In this document: piece after piece, positions 1 through 9,292 of the stretch
Position numbering within the stretch: the first letter of the stretch is position 1
How the letters are laid out: each line of letters begins with the position of its first letter
NCBI GenBank assembly: GCA_045533435.1
Contig: JAZSHT010000104.1
Location: forward strand, 1 to 64,000
DNA length: 64,000 nt
Source: RGIG2000 sp045533435
GTDB taxonomy: Bacteria > Bacillota > Clostridia > Oscillospirales > CAG-272
Direction: 5' to 3'
Notes under the pieces: model-generated
What the model was told of the DNA's origin: nothing
Seen by the model: only the letters and a program-made list of their open reading frames with translations
Database searches by the model: none
Made by a program: the position numbers and the translations under genes

Positions 1-157
1 GAAGCTGTGCGGCGAACAGTGTGGCGAAGCCGTACGCTGTGCCGCATACCGCATTAGCGGTATCTTGCCCGGCGAGGAGATCTTCCGTACAATCAGTACA
101 AAAAGTGTAATTACCGCCTTTCTTCACCCCGAGCGGCAATACCCAGCTTCCCCCACC
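1..157. other. GC-rich stretch at left edge, unassigned
   Basis: This segment is clearly more GC-rich than the rest of the window. It is open in one frame on each strand, so it could be the edge of a gene running off the window or a non-coding repeat. It contains a small perfect hairpin (ATACCGC ATTA GCGGTAT around 46-64). No start codon with a ribosome binding site is visible for either frame and I recognise no protein family. I lean towards a repeat because the next 230 bases are also repeat material. Confidence 0.3.
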
Positions 158-199
158 AAAAAAAGACTGTAATTTTGATACAAAATTGCAGTCTTTTTT
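158..199. repeat. Palindromic terminator-like repeat, copy A
   Basis: An A-run, a stem ending in ATTTTG, a 3-nt loop, the complementary arm and a T-run make a good intrinsic terminator on either strand. A near-identical sequence, including the downstream CTAAATC, recurs at 1171-1224. It is therefore a dispersed element as well as a probable terminator. Confidence 0.6.
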
Positions 200-205
200 A
201 ACTAA

Positions 206-388
206 ATCCGACCTCACTCGGAATAAATCCACTTCGTGGATGAAATCGCTACGCGATGAAATCTTGCTTCGCAAGGTTAAGGGAGGAGGATTTGATTTCA
301 TCTGAAGCCGCAGGCTGAAGATTTCATCCGAGTTTGCTCGGATTTCATCGTGCAACGCACGATTTCATTAAAGATGCAAGGCTTACGC
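206..388. repeat. Modular hairpin array A
   Basis: A run of different micro-hairpins is separated by a constant spacer. In the left half the hairpins (TCCGA..TCGGA, TCCAC TTCG TGGA, TCGC TAC GCGA, TTGC TTCG GCAA) are joined by ATAAA/TGAAA, giving GATGAAATC junctions. In the right half the hairpins (GAAGCC GCA GGCT, CCGAG TTTG CTCGG, CGTGC AAC GCACG, AAGGC TTAC GCCTT) are joined by TTTCA, the reverse complement, giving GATTTCATC. The hairpin sequences differ while the spacer is kept. No coding potential is seen. It lies just upstream of the 459-932 gene. Confidence 0.6.
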
Positions 389-458
389 CTTGATTTATTT
401 ACAAAATTATGGTATAATAATTTCAACAACATTAAATTTGACAAAGGAGTGCAATTGT

Positions 459-932
459 ATGAAATACATTTCTGTTAATAAACTTTCTGATTTCGAATTT
501 CATGATGCAGAATTTGCACTTGAGATCTTTGACAATAAATGCTTAAGAGTTAAGGCAATTTACTTAAATATTCATAAAGACGCAGAGCAAAACCAACATG
601 GAACCGATATGGAAATCAACCTTGCCTACATTACCTTTGAAGAGTTCAATTTGTTGTCCTATGAACCGGGGGTAGCCTGGAAACAAGACGAAGACGGCGA
701 GTTTCATCCTACCGAACCACAGATTATTTTAACCGACGAGTATGCACGTGCTCGTTTTTTAGAACAATTGAAAAACGGTCTAACAATATTTGATTTAGGT
801 GAAAAAGAGCCAAATACCTATTTTATTGATGCAATGTCAAAAGATCCATTTTTTACAGTTTGCTTTAACTTTAAAAATGCAAGCATAGAATGGGATGAAT
901 ATAATAAACAAGCGTGGTATGTATCGAAATAA
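459..932 (+). CDS. Hypothetical protein, 157 aa
   Basis: I do not recognise the family. The start at 459 is chosen because AAAGGAG sits 9 bases upstream; an in-frame ATG at 390 has no such site and lies in repeat sequence. The protein is acidic and soluble, with no signal peptide or membrane segment. It begins MKYISVNKLSDFEFHDAEF; the FxFHDA stretch resembles the opening of various small bacterial proteins, including some immunity-type proteins, but this is only a resemblance. The gene is monocistronic, with repeat sequence on both sides, and an intrinsic terminator follows at 1025. Confidence 0.7.
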   Translation: MKYISVNKLSDFEFHDAEFALEIFDNKCLRVKAIYLNIHKDAEQNQHGTDMEINLAYITFEEFNLLSYEPGVAWKQDEDGEFHPTEPQIILTDEYARARFLEQLKNGLTIFDLGEKEPNTYFIDAMSKDPFFTVCFNFKNASIEWDEYNKQAWYVSK

Positions 933-961
933 TCATCTAATTTGTGATTTATCGCACCGAC

Positions 962-1011
962 TTACACACCTTTTTACTGTTCTTACCTGCGTTTACACAC
1001 CTTTTTACTGC
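962..1011. repeat. 31-bp tandem duplication
   Basis: TTACACACCTTTTTACTG occurs twice with a 31-base period (from 962 and from 993) between the stop of the 157-aa gene and its terminator. The words TTTTACTGCTC also recur at the extreme right end of the window. Confidence 0.6.
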
Positions 1012-1024
1012 TCTTTCGCAGAGT

Positions 1025-1056
1025 AAAGACTAAGTTCATCTTAGTCTTTATTTTTT
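1025..1056 (+). terminator. Intrinsic terminator
   Basis: A 10-bp perfect stem (AAAGACTAAG / CTTAGTCTTT) with a 5-nt loop is followed by a long T-run. It most likely ends the 459-932 transcript. Confidence 0.75.
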
Positions 1057-1276
1057 TTGCAATCAATAGGTCTTTACTCTAAGGAGAAACGGGACAGACC
1101 TCGCCTACCTCGGTCTTCGCGCTAAAAATGATTATCAATCATTTTCTTAACGCGCGACATTTCTCGCGCCAAAAAAGATTGTAATTTTGTTGCAAAATAA
1201 TAGTCTTTTTTAAAAGCTAAATCTGCCTTGATTTGTTTTGAAAAATATGGTAAAATGTAAAAAAGGCGGTGATTAT
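1057..1276. repeat. Intergenic repeat region with terminator-like copy B at 1171-1212
   Basis: The stretch between the two hypothetical genes contains small inverted repeats (AAAATGATT ATC AATCATTTT near 1124-1144; GCGCG/CGCGC around 1152-1170). It also holds the second copy of the A-rich palindrome seen at 158-199. Nothing here looks coding apart from the ribosome binding site of the next gene. Confidence 0.5.
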
Positions 1277-1870
1277 ATGGACAACACAGAGCTTATTGAA
1301 AGAGCCAAAATGTACCTAAAGCTCCTTAGTGATGGAGTGCATCCTATAACAGGAGTTGAAATTCCTAACGATTCCGTTTTTATGGATGAAAGGGTCTTAA
1401 AATGCTTTGATTTTATAACTGACATTCTTGATGAATATGTTGACCTAAAAAAGAAGGTTAAAAAGCTTGAAGCTGAAAAGGACAAAAACACAGTTGTAAT
1501 TTACAAAAAGCAAGAATTTAATATCACCCGTGAGCAAATTGATAGCATCAAGCTTTCTAAAGAGCCTGTAACCGTTCTTTCATTTATGAAAAACATCAAT
1601 GCAGTAATTGATGCTGATACTACCGAAAAGCTGTCCTCAACACGAATAAATAAATGGCTAACCGACAAAGGCTTTTTTGAATCTAGAAAGGTTCAAACAG
1701 TAGTTAATAAAACTGTATTAACACCATCCAAGCTTGCAAACAAAATAGGAATTACCTGCGAGGACTCAGTTGACAAAAAGACAGGCGAAGTAAAATCGCA
1801 AATAAAGCTTGAGCCAAGCGCACAGCTATTTATAGTAGAAAATCTAGAGGAAATTATTTCAAGCACATAA
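1277..1870 (+). CDS. Hypothetical protein, 197 aa
   Basis: The start at 1277 is preferred over an in-frame ATG at 1238 because AAAAAGGCGGTG precedes it. Residues 1-60 contain an acidic helical segment with a VHPITGVEIPND stretch, followed by a lysine/glutamate-rich probable coiled coil (about residues 60-75). The second half (LSSTRINKWLTDKGFF..) looks like a winged-helix or KilA/antirepressor-like DNA-binding segment. Similar N-termini occur in uncharacterised Firmicutes accessory proteins. No function can be assigned. The gene stands alone between repeats and the DUF1292 gene 71 bases downstream. Confidence 0.7.
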   Translation: MDNTELIERAKMYLKLLSDGVHPITGVEIPNDSVFMDERVLKCFDFITDILDEYVDLKKKVKKLEAEKDKNTVVIYKKQEFNITREQIDSIKLSKEPVTVLSFMKNINAVIDADTTEKLSSTRINKWLTDKGFFESRKVQTVVNKTVLTPSKLANKIGITCEDSVDKKTGEVKSQIKLEPSAQLFIVENLEEIISST

Positions 1871-1941
1871 ATATTTAACCCTATTATGAATATGCATACC
1901 TTTGTTGCAATTTAAACGAAAATAATTAAAGGAGTTAACCT

Positions 1942-2250
1942 ATGAGCGAATATCAAAACCCAATTGATGCATTATTTGATGAAGAAAACAATGATGCAAT
2001 CGTACTCTTTAACGAAAGGGGAGAGGAAATAGCATTTGAACAAATTGCGCTAATTCCATTAAATGAAAGAGTATATGCAATTTTAAAGCCTGTAATGCCC
2101 CTTGAAGGCTTAGGCGAAAACGAAGCGCTCGTTTTCTCTATTGAAGAAAATGATGAAACAAATGAGGAATGCCTTGTATTAGTAGTAGATGTAGAAATAA
2201 TTGATAAGGTATTTGATGTGTACGATAAGCTAGTAGAGGATAGCAAATAA
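1942..2250 (+). CDS. DUF1292 / UPF0473 (YrzB-like) protein
   Basis: This 102-aa very acidic protein has the layout typical of DUF1292: a hydrophobic-acidic N-terminus, then ALFDEENNDAIVLFNERGEE, a FEQIALIPLNERVYAILKP core, and a C-terminal VLVVDVEIIDKVFDVYD strand. In Bacillus the family member YrzB lies with the Holliday-junction resolvase yrrK and yrzL; here that context is missing. Its biochemical role is unknown. AAAGGAG lies 9 bases before the start. A hairpin terminator follows immediately after the stop. Confidence 0.82.
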   Translation: MSEYQNPIDALFDEENNDAIVLFNERGEEIAFEQIALIPLNERVYAILKPVMPLEGLGENEALVFSIEENDETNEECLVLVVDVEIIDKVFDVYDKLVEDSK

Positions 2251-2275
2251 AAAACGGCATTACGCCGTTTTTGTT
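2251..2275 (+). terminator. Intrinsic terminator
   Basis: AAAACGGC ATTAC GCCGTTTT then TTG-TTTT. It ends the DUF1292 gene. Confidence 0.8.
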
Positions 2276-2288
2276 TTATAAAACAAAA

Positions 2289-2308
2289 GCGCCTCTTAAT
2301 AGAAGCGC
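2289..2308 (-). terminator. Hairpin downstream of the small membrane protein gene
   Basis: GCGCCTCT TAAT AGAAGCGC, with T-rich sequence on the minus-strand 3' side, lies 14 bases past the stop of the minus-strand gene at 2323-2565. The stem has one mismatch. Confidence 0.55.
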
Positions 2309-2322
2309 CTATGTATTTTAAT

Positions 2323-2565
2323 TTATTCAGCTAAAACTGTAATCTTATTGCTTGTAATTTCTGTAACAAGGTCAATGATCCAGAAAATAAAGCCAAGACC
2401 AACGAAATTAAGAATACCAACAACAAGAGTAACGATATTCTTTGTTTCAAGAAAACGAACGATACGGTAAATGCCACCTACTAATGCACCAAGAAAAAGT
2501 TGGATGATAATCTTGATGATCTTTGGGAGTGCTTCGTATTGAGCAGTTAAAGATTGATTTGCCAT
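2323..2565 (-). CDS. Small two-helix membrane protein, 80 aa
   Basis: A short amphipathic N-terminus (MANQSLTAQYEALPKIIK) is followed by two hydrophobic segments, about residues 18-40 and 44-66. They are separated by a RIVRFLETKN loop, with a short polar tail after them. The size and glycine-rich helices resemble uncharacterised small membrane proteins of Clostridia; PMP3/YqaE-type stress proteins are an alternative but the signature is not clear. GAAAGGAG lies 9 bases upstream of the start. No partner gene is evident. Confidence 0.7.
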   Translation of the reverse strand: MANQSLTAQYEALPKIIKIIIQLFLGALVGGIYRIVRFLETKNIVTLVVGILNFVGLGFIFWIIDLVTEITSNKITVLAE

Positions 2566-2694
2566 AATGATTCTCCTTTCAAAAATTACAACGAAACCGC
2601 TGTACTTTAATTATATCATATGTCATACCAAAAAATCAAGATACTAAATTAAAGAAATTTAAACAGTTTTCTATAATAATATATTATAAAAAAC

Positions 2695-2723
2695 TTGATT
2701 ATTTAACGAAAATGTGTTAAAAT
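2695..2723 (+). promoter_or_regulatory. Sigma-A promoter for the miaB operon
   Basis: TTGATT, a 17-base spacer and TAAAAT lie 39 bases before the miaB start. Confidence 0.65.
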
Positions 2724-2762
2724 AACTTAAATATAATAAAGAATAACATCAAAGAGGAAAAA

Positions 2763-4163
<1,401 letters not shown>

Positions 4164-4182
4164 TAAAAAGGAGTATAAAATT

Positions 4183-4575
4183 ATGACAATTATGGAACTT
4201 GCTGCTGAGCTTGGAAAAGCAATTAAGGCAGATGAAAGAATCACAAAAATGAACGAGGCAAGAGAAGCTTACGAAAAGGATGAGGACCTTCAAAAGCTTA
4301 TGCTTGAATACAATGTTCAACAAACAGCACTTGCTGAGGAATACAAGAAGGAAACAGTTGACCCAGCAATCATTGAATCAATCGAAGCAAGACTTGATGC
4401 TATCGTTAAGGAAGTAACAGAAAAGGATGTTTTTGTTGCACTTAATGAGGCAAACGAAGCAGTTAACGCTCTTATGCAAGCAGTTAACGGCGAAATTGAA
4501 TATAACATCACAGGTCAACGCCCATGTACACACGATTGCCATTCATGTGGCTCAGACTGTGGACACCACCACTAA
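4183..4575 (+). CDS. ymcA: YlbF/YmcA family protein (RicA-like) with Cys-rich tail
   Basis: Residues 1-110 are a helical Com_YlbF-type domain (MTIMELAAELGKAIKADERI..). In B. subtilis, YmcA (RicA) works with YlbF and YaaT in a complex that carries [4Fe-4S] clusters and stimulates RNase Y-dependent mRNA processing, competence and sporulation. The position between miaB and mutS matches ymcA. The protein ends in a cysteine/histidine tail (Cys115, Cys119, Cys122, Cys126, His128-130), which looks like a metal or Fe-S ligand set. The ribosome binding site is AAAGGAG. It is probably co-transcribed with miaB and mutS. Whether it is functionally YmcA or YlbF is inferred from context. Confidence 0.85.
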   Translation: MTIMELAAELGKAIKADERITKMNEAREAYEKDEDLQKLMLEYNVQQTALAEEYKKETVDPAIIESIEARLDAIVKEVTEKDVFVALNEANEAVNALMQAVNGEIEYNITGQRPCTHDCHSCGSDCGHHH

Positions 4576-4616
4576 TTTAAACTATTAAACTAAAACCAAG
4601 AGGAAGGTAAAACAAT

Positions 4617-7196
4617 ATGACTCAAATGATGCTACAATATCTCGAGATAAAAAAGCAATATAAGGATTTTATATTGTTTTACCGTCTTGGAGATTTTTAT
4701 GAAATGTTCTTTGATGATGCTATTACTGCATCAAGAGAGCTTGAATTAACATTAACAGGTAGAGACTGCGGAGAGCCTGAAAGAGCGCCAATGTGTGGCG
4801 TACCATACCATAGCTGCGAGGGCTATATCGGCAAGCTTATCTCCAAGGGCTATAAGGTTGCAATTTGCGAGCAAATGGAGGACCCCTCACAAGCAAAGGG
4901 CATTGTAAGGCGTGAGGTTGTAAGAGAAATTACTCCGGGTACAGTAGTTGAAACCAACCTTTTAACTGAAAATAAAAACAACTATCTTTGCTCACTTTAC
5001 TTTGAGGGAGATAGCGTAGGCGTATGCTTTGCCGATGTTTCAACAGGCGAAATCTATGCTACTACCATTGAAAATGAGCAAGCTAAGCTTTTAAATGAGC
5101 TTGGCACATATGCGCCAAAGGAAATCATAACCAACATACCTAAGCTTGCAGGCGGATATATTGGCGAGTTTGCAAAATCAAGACTTAGCGCGCTTTGCGG
5201 CTTTGAAATGACAGAGTATTTTAACAAAAACGAGTGCGATGACAGAGTATTTTGTCAATTCGGTCAGGACTTTATAAACAAATACGAGTCTGACAGCCAC
5301 CTAATGTGTGCCATCGGCGCAATCTTAGAGTACATATTAAAAACTCAAAAAACAGATATTTCATATATCAACAACATAAGCATTTACGGTGAGGGACAAT
5401 ATCTTGAAATGGACCTTAACACTCGCCGTAACCTTGAATTATGCGAGTCAATGAGAACTAAGGAAAAGCGCGGAAGCCTTTACTGGGTTCTTGACAAAAC
5501 AAAAACATCAATGGGCGCAAGAATGCTTCGCCATTTCGTTGAGCATCCGCTAATTGATGTGCAAAGAATTATTGCCCGCCAAGGCGCAATAAACACCCTT
5601 TATTCTAATATGGTGCTAAGAGATGAAATCTCAAAGCTTTTATCAAGCGTTCTTGACCTTGAAAGACTTATGACAAAGGTAGTATATGGCACCGCGAATG
5701 GAAAGGATGCAAGAGCAATCGCATCCACAATAAAGGTAATTCCTGAAATTAAAAACCTTCTCTATACAGTAAACGATAGAGAGCTTTCCGAAATTAGAGA
5801 AAATCTTGATACCCTTGAGGATATCTATACACTAATTGATGATATGCTTATAGAGCTTCCACCATTCTCTGTAAGAGAGGGCGGCTTTATTAAGGATGGC
5901 TACAATAAGGATATTGACTATCTCCGTACAGTAATGAGTGATGGTAAGGGCTGGATTTCTAAAATTGAAGAGGGAGAAAGAGAGCTCACAGGAATTAAAA
6001 CACTTAAAATAGGCTATAACAGAGTATTTGGCTACTATATAGAGGTAACAAAATCCTTTATAAACCAAGTGCCTGATAGATATATAAGAAAGCAAACATT
6101 ATCCAACTGTGAAAGATACATCACAGAGGATTTAAAAAATATGGAATCAACGGTGTTAGGAGCAAAGGACAAGCTCTGTACCCTTGAATATGAGCTTTTT
6201 GTAGCACTTCGCGCCAAGCTTGAGGAAAACCTAAAGCGTGTTCAAAAATCTGCAAATATGCTTGCAAAATTAGATACCTATATCTCACTTGCCGAGGTAG
6301 CAATTAAGAATAACTATGTTTGCCCTGAGGTTGATTATAGCGATATAATCGACATTAAGGACGGCAGACATCCGGTAGTTGAGCAATTTGTTAAGGATAG
6401 CTATTTTGTTCCAAACGACACCTATCTTAATACCACAAGCGACCGCTTAGCGCTTATTACAGGACCGAATATGGCAGGTAAATCAACATATATGCGCCAA
6501 AGTGCTTTAATAGTTTTAATGGCACAAATCGGCTCATTTGTTCCCGCTAAGCAAGCAAGAATAGGCATAGTAGATAAATTATTTACAAGAGTAGGCGCAT
6601 CTGATGACTTAGCGTCAGGTCAGTCAACATTTATGCTTGAAATGACCGAGGTTGCCTACATTCTTGCAAATGCAACTAAAAAGAGCTTTATCATTTATGA
6701 TGAAATCGGCAGAGGCACATCAACCTATGATGGTATGAGCATAGCAAGAGCTATTGCCGAATATACCGCAGGCAAAAAAATCGGTGCAAAATCAATGTTT
6801 GCCACCCACTACCACGAGCTAACATCACTTGAAAACGGACAAAATGGTATAGTAAACTACAATATTGCCGCTAAAAAGCGTGGCGAGGATATTATATTCC
6901 TTCGTAAAATCGTTAAAGGTCCAACAGATGATAGCTACGGTATTGAGGTTGCCAAATTAGCAGGCGTGCCAAATGAGGTAGTTAAACGCGCAAAGAGTAT
7001 TCTTGCTGAAATGATAGAAAATGGCGTTGTTACCGAAAAAGCTCCTAAACCAAAAACAACCGAAATCGGTATGGAAATGTCCTTTGAGGATATGAGTGTT
7101 TACGAGGCAGCCGACAGAATTAAAAAGGTAGATATAAACACATTAACACCAATCGAGGCCATGAACTTCATATTTGAGCTTAAAAAGCTTTTTTAG
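4617..7196 (+). CDS. mutS: DNA mismatch repair protein MutS
   Basis: This 859-aa mismatch-recognition ATPase carries all MutS domains. The N-terminal mismatch-binding domain has the FYEMFFDDA stretch, whose phenylalanine stacks on the mismatch (near residues 23-31). Connector, lever and clamp domains follow. The ABC-type ATPase has Walker A GPNMAGKST (616-624), Walker B ending DE (695-696) and the FATHYHEL signature histidine. The C-terminus keeps the TPIEAMNFIFELKKL tail typical of MutS1. The stop codon TAG is the first part of a GTTAGCC-type heptamer array. mutL follows 87 bases later. In Bacillus a cotE gene lies between ymcA and mutS; it is absent here. Confidence 0.97.
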   Translation: MTQMMLQYLEIKKQYKDFILFYRLGDFYEMFFDDAITASRELELTLTGRDCGEPERAPMCGVPYHSCEGYIGKLISKGYKVAICEQMEDPSQAKGIVRREVVREITPGTVVETNLLTENKNNYLCSLYFEGDSVGVCFADVSTGEIYATTIENEQAKLLNELGTYAPKEIITNIPKLAGGYIGEFAKSRLSALCGFEMTEYFNKNECDDRVFCQFGQDFINKYESDSHLMCAIGAILEYILKTQKTDISYINNISIYGEGQYLEMDLNTRRNLELCESMRTKEKRGSLYWVLDKTKTSMGARMLRHFVEHPLIDVQRIIARQGAINTLYSNMVLRDEISKLLSSVLDLERLMTKVVYGTANGKDARAIASTIKVIPEIKNLLYTVNDRELSEIRENLDTLEDIYTLIDDMLIELPPFSVREGGFIKDGYNKDIDYLRTVMSDGKGWISKIEEGERELTGIKTLKIGYNRVFGYYIEVTKSFINQVPDRYIRKQTLSNCERYITEDLKNMESTVLGAKDKLCTLEYELFVALRAKLEENLKRVQKSANMLAKLDTYISLAEVAIKNNYVCPEVDYSDIIDIKDGRHPVVEQFVKDSYFVPNDTYLNTTSDRLALITGPNMAGKSTYMRQSALIVLMAQIGSFVPAKQARIGIVDKLFTRVGASDDLASGQSTFMLEMTEVAYILANATKKSFIIYDEIGRGTSTYDGMSIARAIAEYTAGKKIGAKSMFATHYHELTSLENGQNGIVNYNIAAKKRGEDIIFLRKIVKGPTDDSYGIEVAKLAGVPNEVVKRAKSILAEMIENGVVTEKAPKPKTTEIGMEMSFEDMSVYEAADRIKKVDINTLTPIEAMNFIFELKKLF

Positions 7197-7228
7197 CCGT
7201 TAGCCGTTAGCCGTTAGCTGTTAGCGAG
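7194..7228 (+). repeat. Heptamer array (TAGCCGT class) starting at mutS stop codon
   Basis: TAGCCGT x3, TAGCTGT, TAGCGAG: five 7-bp units. The first TAG is the mutS stop codon. Confidence 0.9.
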
Positions 7229-7283
7229 TAACTCTAACGCCTTTTCCTACCCATTCCCCCCCTACTACGAAAGGAAGGTCAAA

Positions 7284-9275
7284 ATGCCAAAAATTAATGT
7301 ATTAGGCTTTGATATTGCCAATTTAATAGCCGCAGGCGAGGTTGTTGACCGTCCTTCCTCTGTGGTTAAGGAGTTACTTGAAAACGCCATAGACTCAGGC
7401 GCAGACAAGATAACAGTAGAAATTAAAAACGGTGGCACATCCTTTATAAGAATTGCCGATAACGGATGCGGCATTGAATACGAGGATTTACCAACTGCGC
7501 TTTTACGCCATGCCACAAGCAAAATTAAGGAAGCATCGGACCTTGATAGCATAATTACCTTAGGCTTTAGAGGTGAAGCACTTGCTGCCATCTCATCAGT
7601 ATCCAAGGTAAGAATTTTATCTAAAACAAAAAATAATGAAATGGGCGCAATGCTTGAAGCACATGCGGGTAAGGTTTTAACTCACATAAATGCAGGCTGT
7701 CAAGAGGGTACAACAGTAATTGTTGAGGACTTATTTTATAATGTCCCTGCAAGAAAAAAATTCTTAAAGCGTGATGCAACCGAAGCATCCTATATAACAT
7801 CAATAGTTGAAAAGGTTGCAATGTCTCGCCCTGATATTTCCTTTAAATACATAATTGACGGCGAGGTTAAGTTTATAACCTCAGGCGATAACAGTACCCA
7901 AAATGCAATCTATGCAATTTTAGGTAGTGATGTAGCCAAGAAAATAATTAAGGTTTTCCGTGAGGAAAACGGCATTAAAATTGAAGGCTTTATCTCATCC
8001 CCTAACCTAAACAGAAGCAACAGAAACCTTGAAATTTTTTACATAAACTCACGCTATATAAGAAGCGCCGTTATGGTAAAGGCGCTTGAGCAAGCATTTG
8101 ACTCTTATATACCAGGCGATAAATTCCCCGTTTGTGTAATCAATGTAGAAATTGACCCAAGATATGTAGATGTCAATGTTCATCCATCTAAGTTAGAGGT
8201 TAAATTTTCAAACGAGCAAGTAATTTTTGATGCAATATATTATGCCGTAAGAACAGCATTAGCCACAAAAATTGAACGCCCAACGCTCTTTAACGAGCCA
8301 AAGGAAAGCATTGCAAATGCACCATTTAAGGCATTTGATAGAGAAGCACCTAAAAATGAAAAAATCGTATTTGATACAAATGGTAATATAGGCACAGAAA
8401 ATAAGGATAAAACCATATCCTATATTCAACCAATACAACCTATACAAAAAACAGAGGCTCAAAGCAAACCAATACAGACAACAAAAATAGAGCTACCAAG
8501 CGAGGATGATTTCGTTCCCGATTTCCTTAGAAAGTATGATAACCCTGTATCATCACAGTTAAAGGTATCTGCATCATTTACTCCAAGAGCTACAACCGAG
8601 AATAATAAAGCTATCATTCCCGAAATCAAGGTAGATGAAGCACAAGAAGCACCAAAAGAAGAAATAAAAGAAGAAATCATAGCTCCCAAAATAGTCCCCG
8701 ACTATAAAATCATAGGCGAAGCATTTAATTCCTATGTAATCGTAGAATTAGGCGAAATACTTTATCTTATAGATAAGCATGCCGCCCACGAAAGAATTAT
8801 TTTTGAGGACTTAAAAAAGAAAATAAGCGAAGCAAATCCATCATCGCAAATGCTCTTAATTCCTCTTGAAATTTCCCTTGCAAGTGAGGAAATAGCTGCA
8901 CTAAACGAGTACAAGGAAGAAATAAATAAAACAGGCTACGGCTTTACAATTGAAGAAAGATGCGCATATGTAAACGAAATCCCATCTGAAATCGAAGTGA
9001 GTGCAGGCACAGATGCATTTTTAGAGCTTGTATCAAAGCTTGCAAGCGGCAAGGAAGCATCAAAGTCAAGATACGAAATATTTGAAAAAGCGCTTTATCA
9101 ATCATCATGCAAAGCAGCAATTAAGGCGGGCAGAATTTACGATAGCGCCCATATTAAATGGATAGTTGAAAGAACACTAACTCTCGATAATATCAAATAT
9201 TGCCCACACGGTCGCCCCGTAGCATTTGAAATTACAAAGCACTTCCTTGAAAAGGAATTTGAGCGCATTAAATAA
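7284..9275 (+). CDS. mutL: DNA mismatch repair endonuclease MutL
   Basis: MutL couples mismatch recognition by MutS to strand incision. The 663-aa protein has a GHKL ATPase head: catalytic Glu33 in LLENAIDSGA, DNGCGI at 59-64, GFRGEAL at 94-100. A long proline/lysine-rich linker (about 345-470) precedes the C-terminal dimerisation domain. That domain carries the metal-dependent nicking motif DKHAAHERIIFE (about 497-508; usual form DQHAxxExxxxE), a SCKAAIKAG motif and CPHGRP. It is therefore an endonuclease-type MutL, consistent with an organism lacking MutH. GAAAGGAAGG precedes the ATG. tgt starts 17 bases after its stop. Confidence 0.97.
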   Translation: MPKINVLGFDIANLIAAGEVVDRPSSVVKELLENAIDSGADKITVEIKNGGTSFIRIADNGCGIEYEDLPTALLRHATSKIKEASDLDSIITLGFRGEALAAISSVSKVRILSKTKNNEMGAMLEAHAGKVLTHINAGCQEGTTVIVEDLFYNVPARKKFLKRDATEASYITSIVEKVAMSRPDISFKYIIDGEVKFITSGDNSTQNAIYAILGSDVAKKIIKVFREENGIKIEGFISSPNLNRSNRNLEIFYINSRYIRSAVMVKALEQAFDSYIPGDKFPVCVINVEIDPRYVDVNVHPSKLEVKFSNEQVIFDAIYYAVRTALATKIERPTLFNEPKESIANAPFKAFDREAPKNEKIVFDTNGNIGTENKDKTISYIQPIQPIQKTEAQSKPIQTTKIELPSEDDFVPDFLRKYDNPVSSQLKVSASFTPRATTENNKAIIPEIKVDEAQEAPKEEIKEEIIAPKIVPDYKIIGEAFNSYVIVELGEILYLIDKHAAHERIIFEDLKKKISEANPSSQMLLIPLEISLASEEIAALNEYKEEINKTGYGFTIEERCAYVNEIPSEIEVSAGTDAFLELVSKLASGKEASKSRYEIFEKALYQSSCKAAIKAGRIYDSAHIKWIVERTLTLDNIKYCPHGRPVAFEITKHFLEKEFERIK

Positions 9276-9292
9276 AAGAAAAGGAAACAGAA

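Noticed and set aside
206..388. CRISPR array
   Set aside because: Repeats are too short (about 9 bp), the intervening units are self-complementary hairpins of uneven length, the spacer flips orientation, and no cas genes are present.
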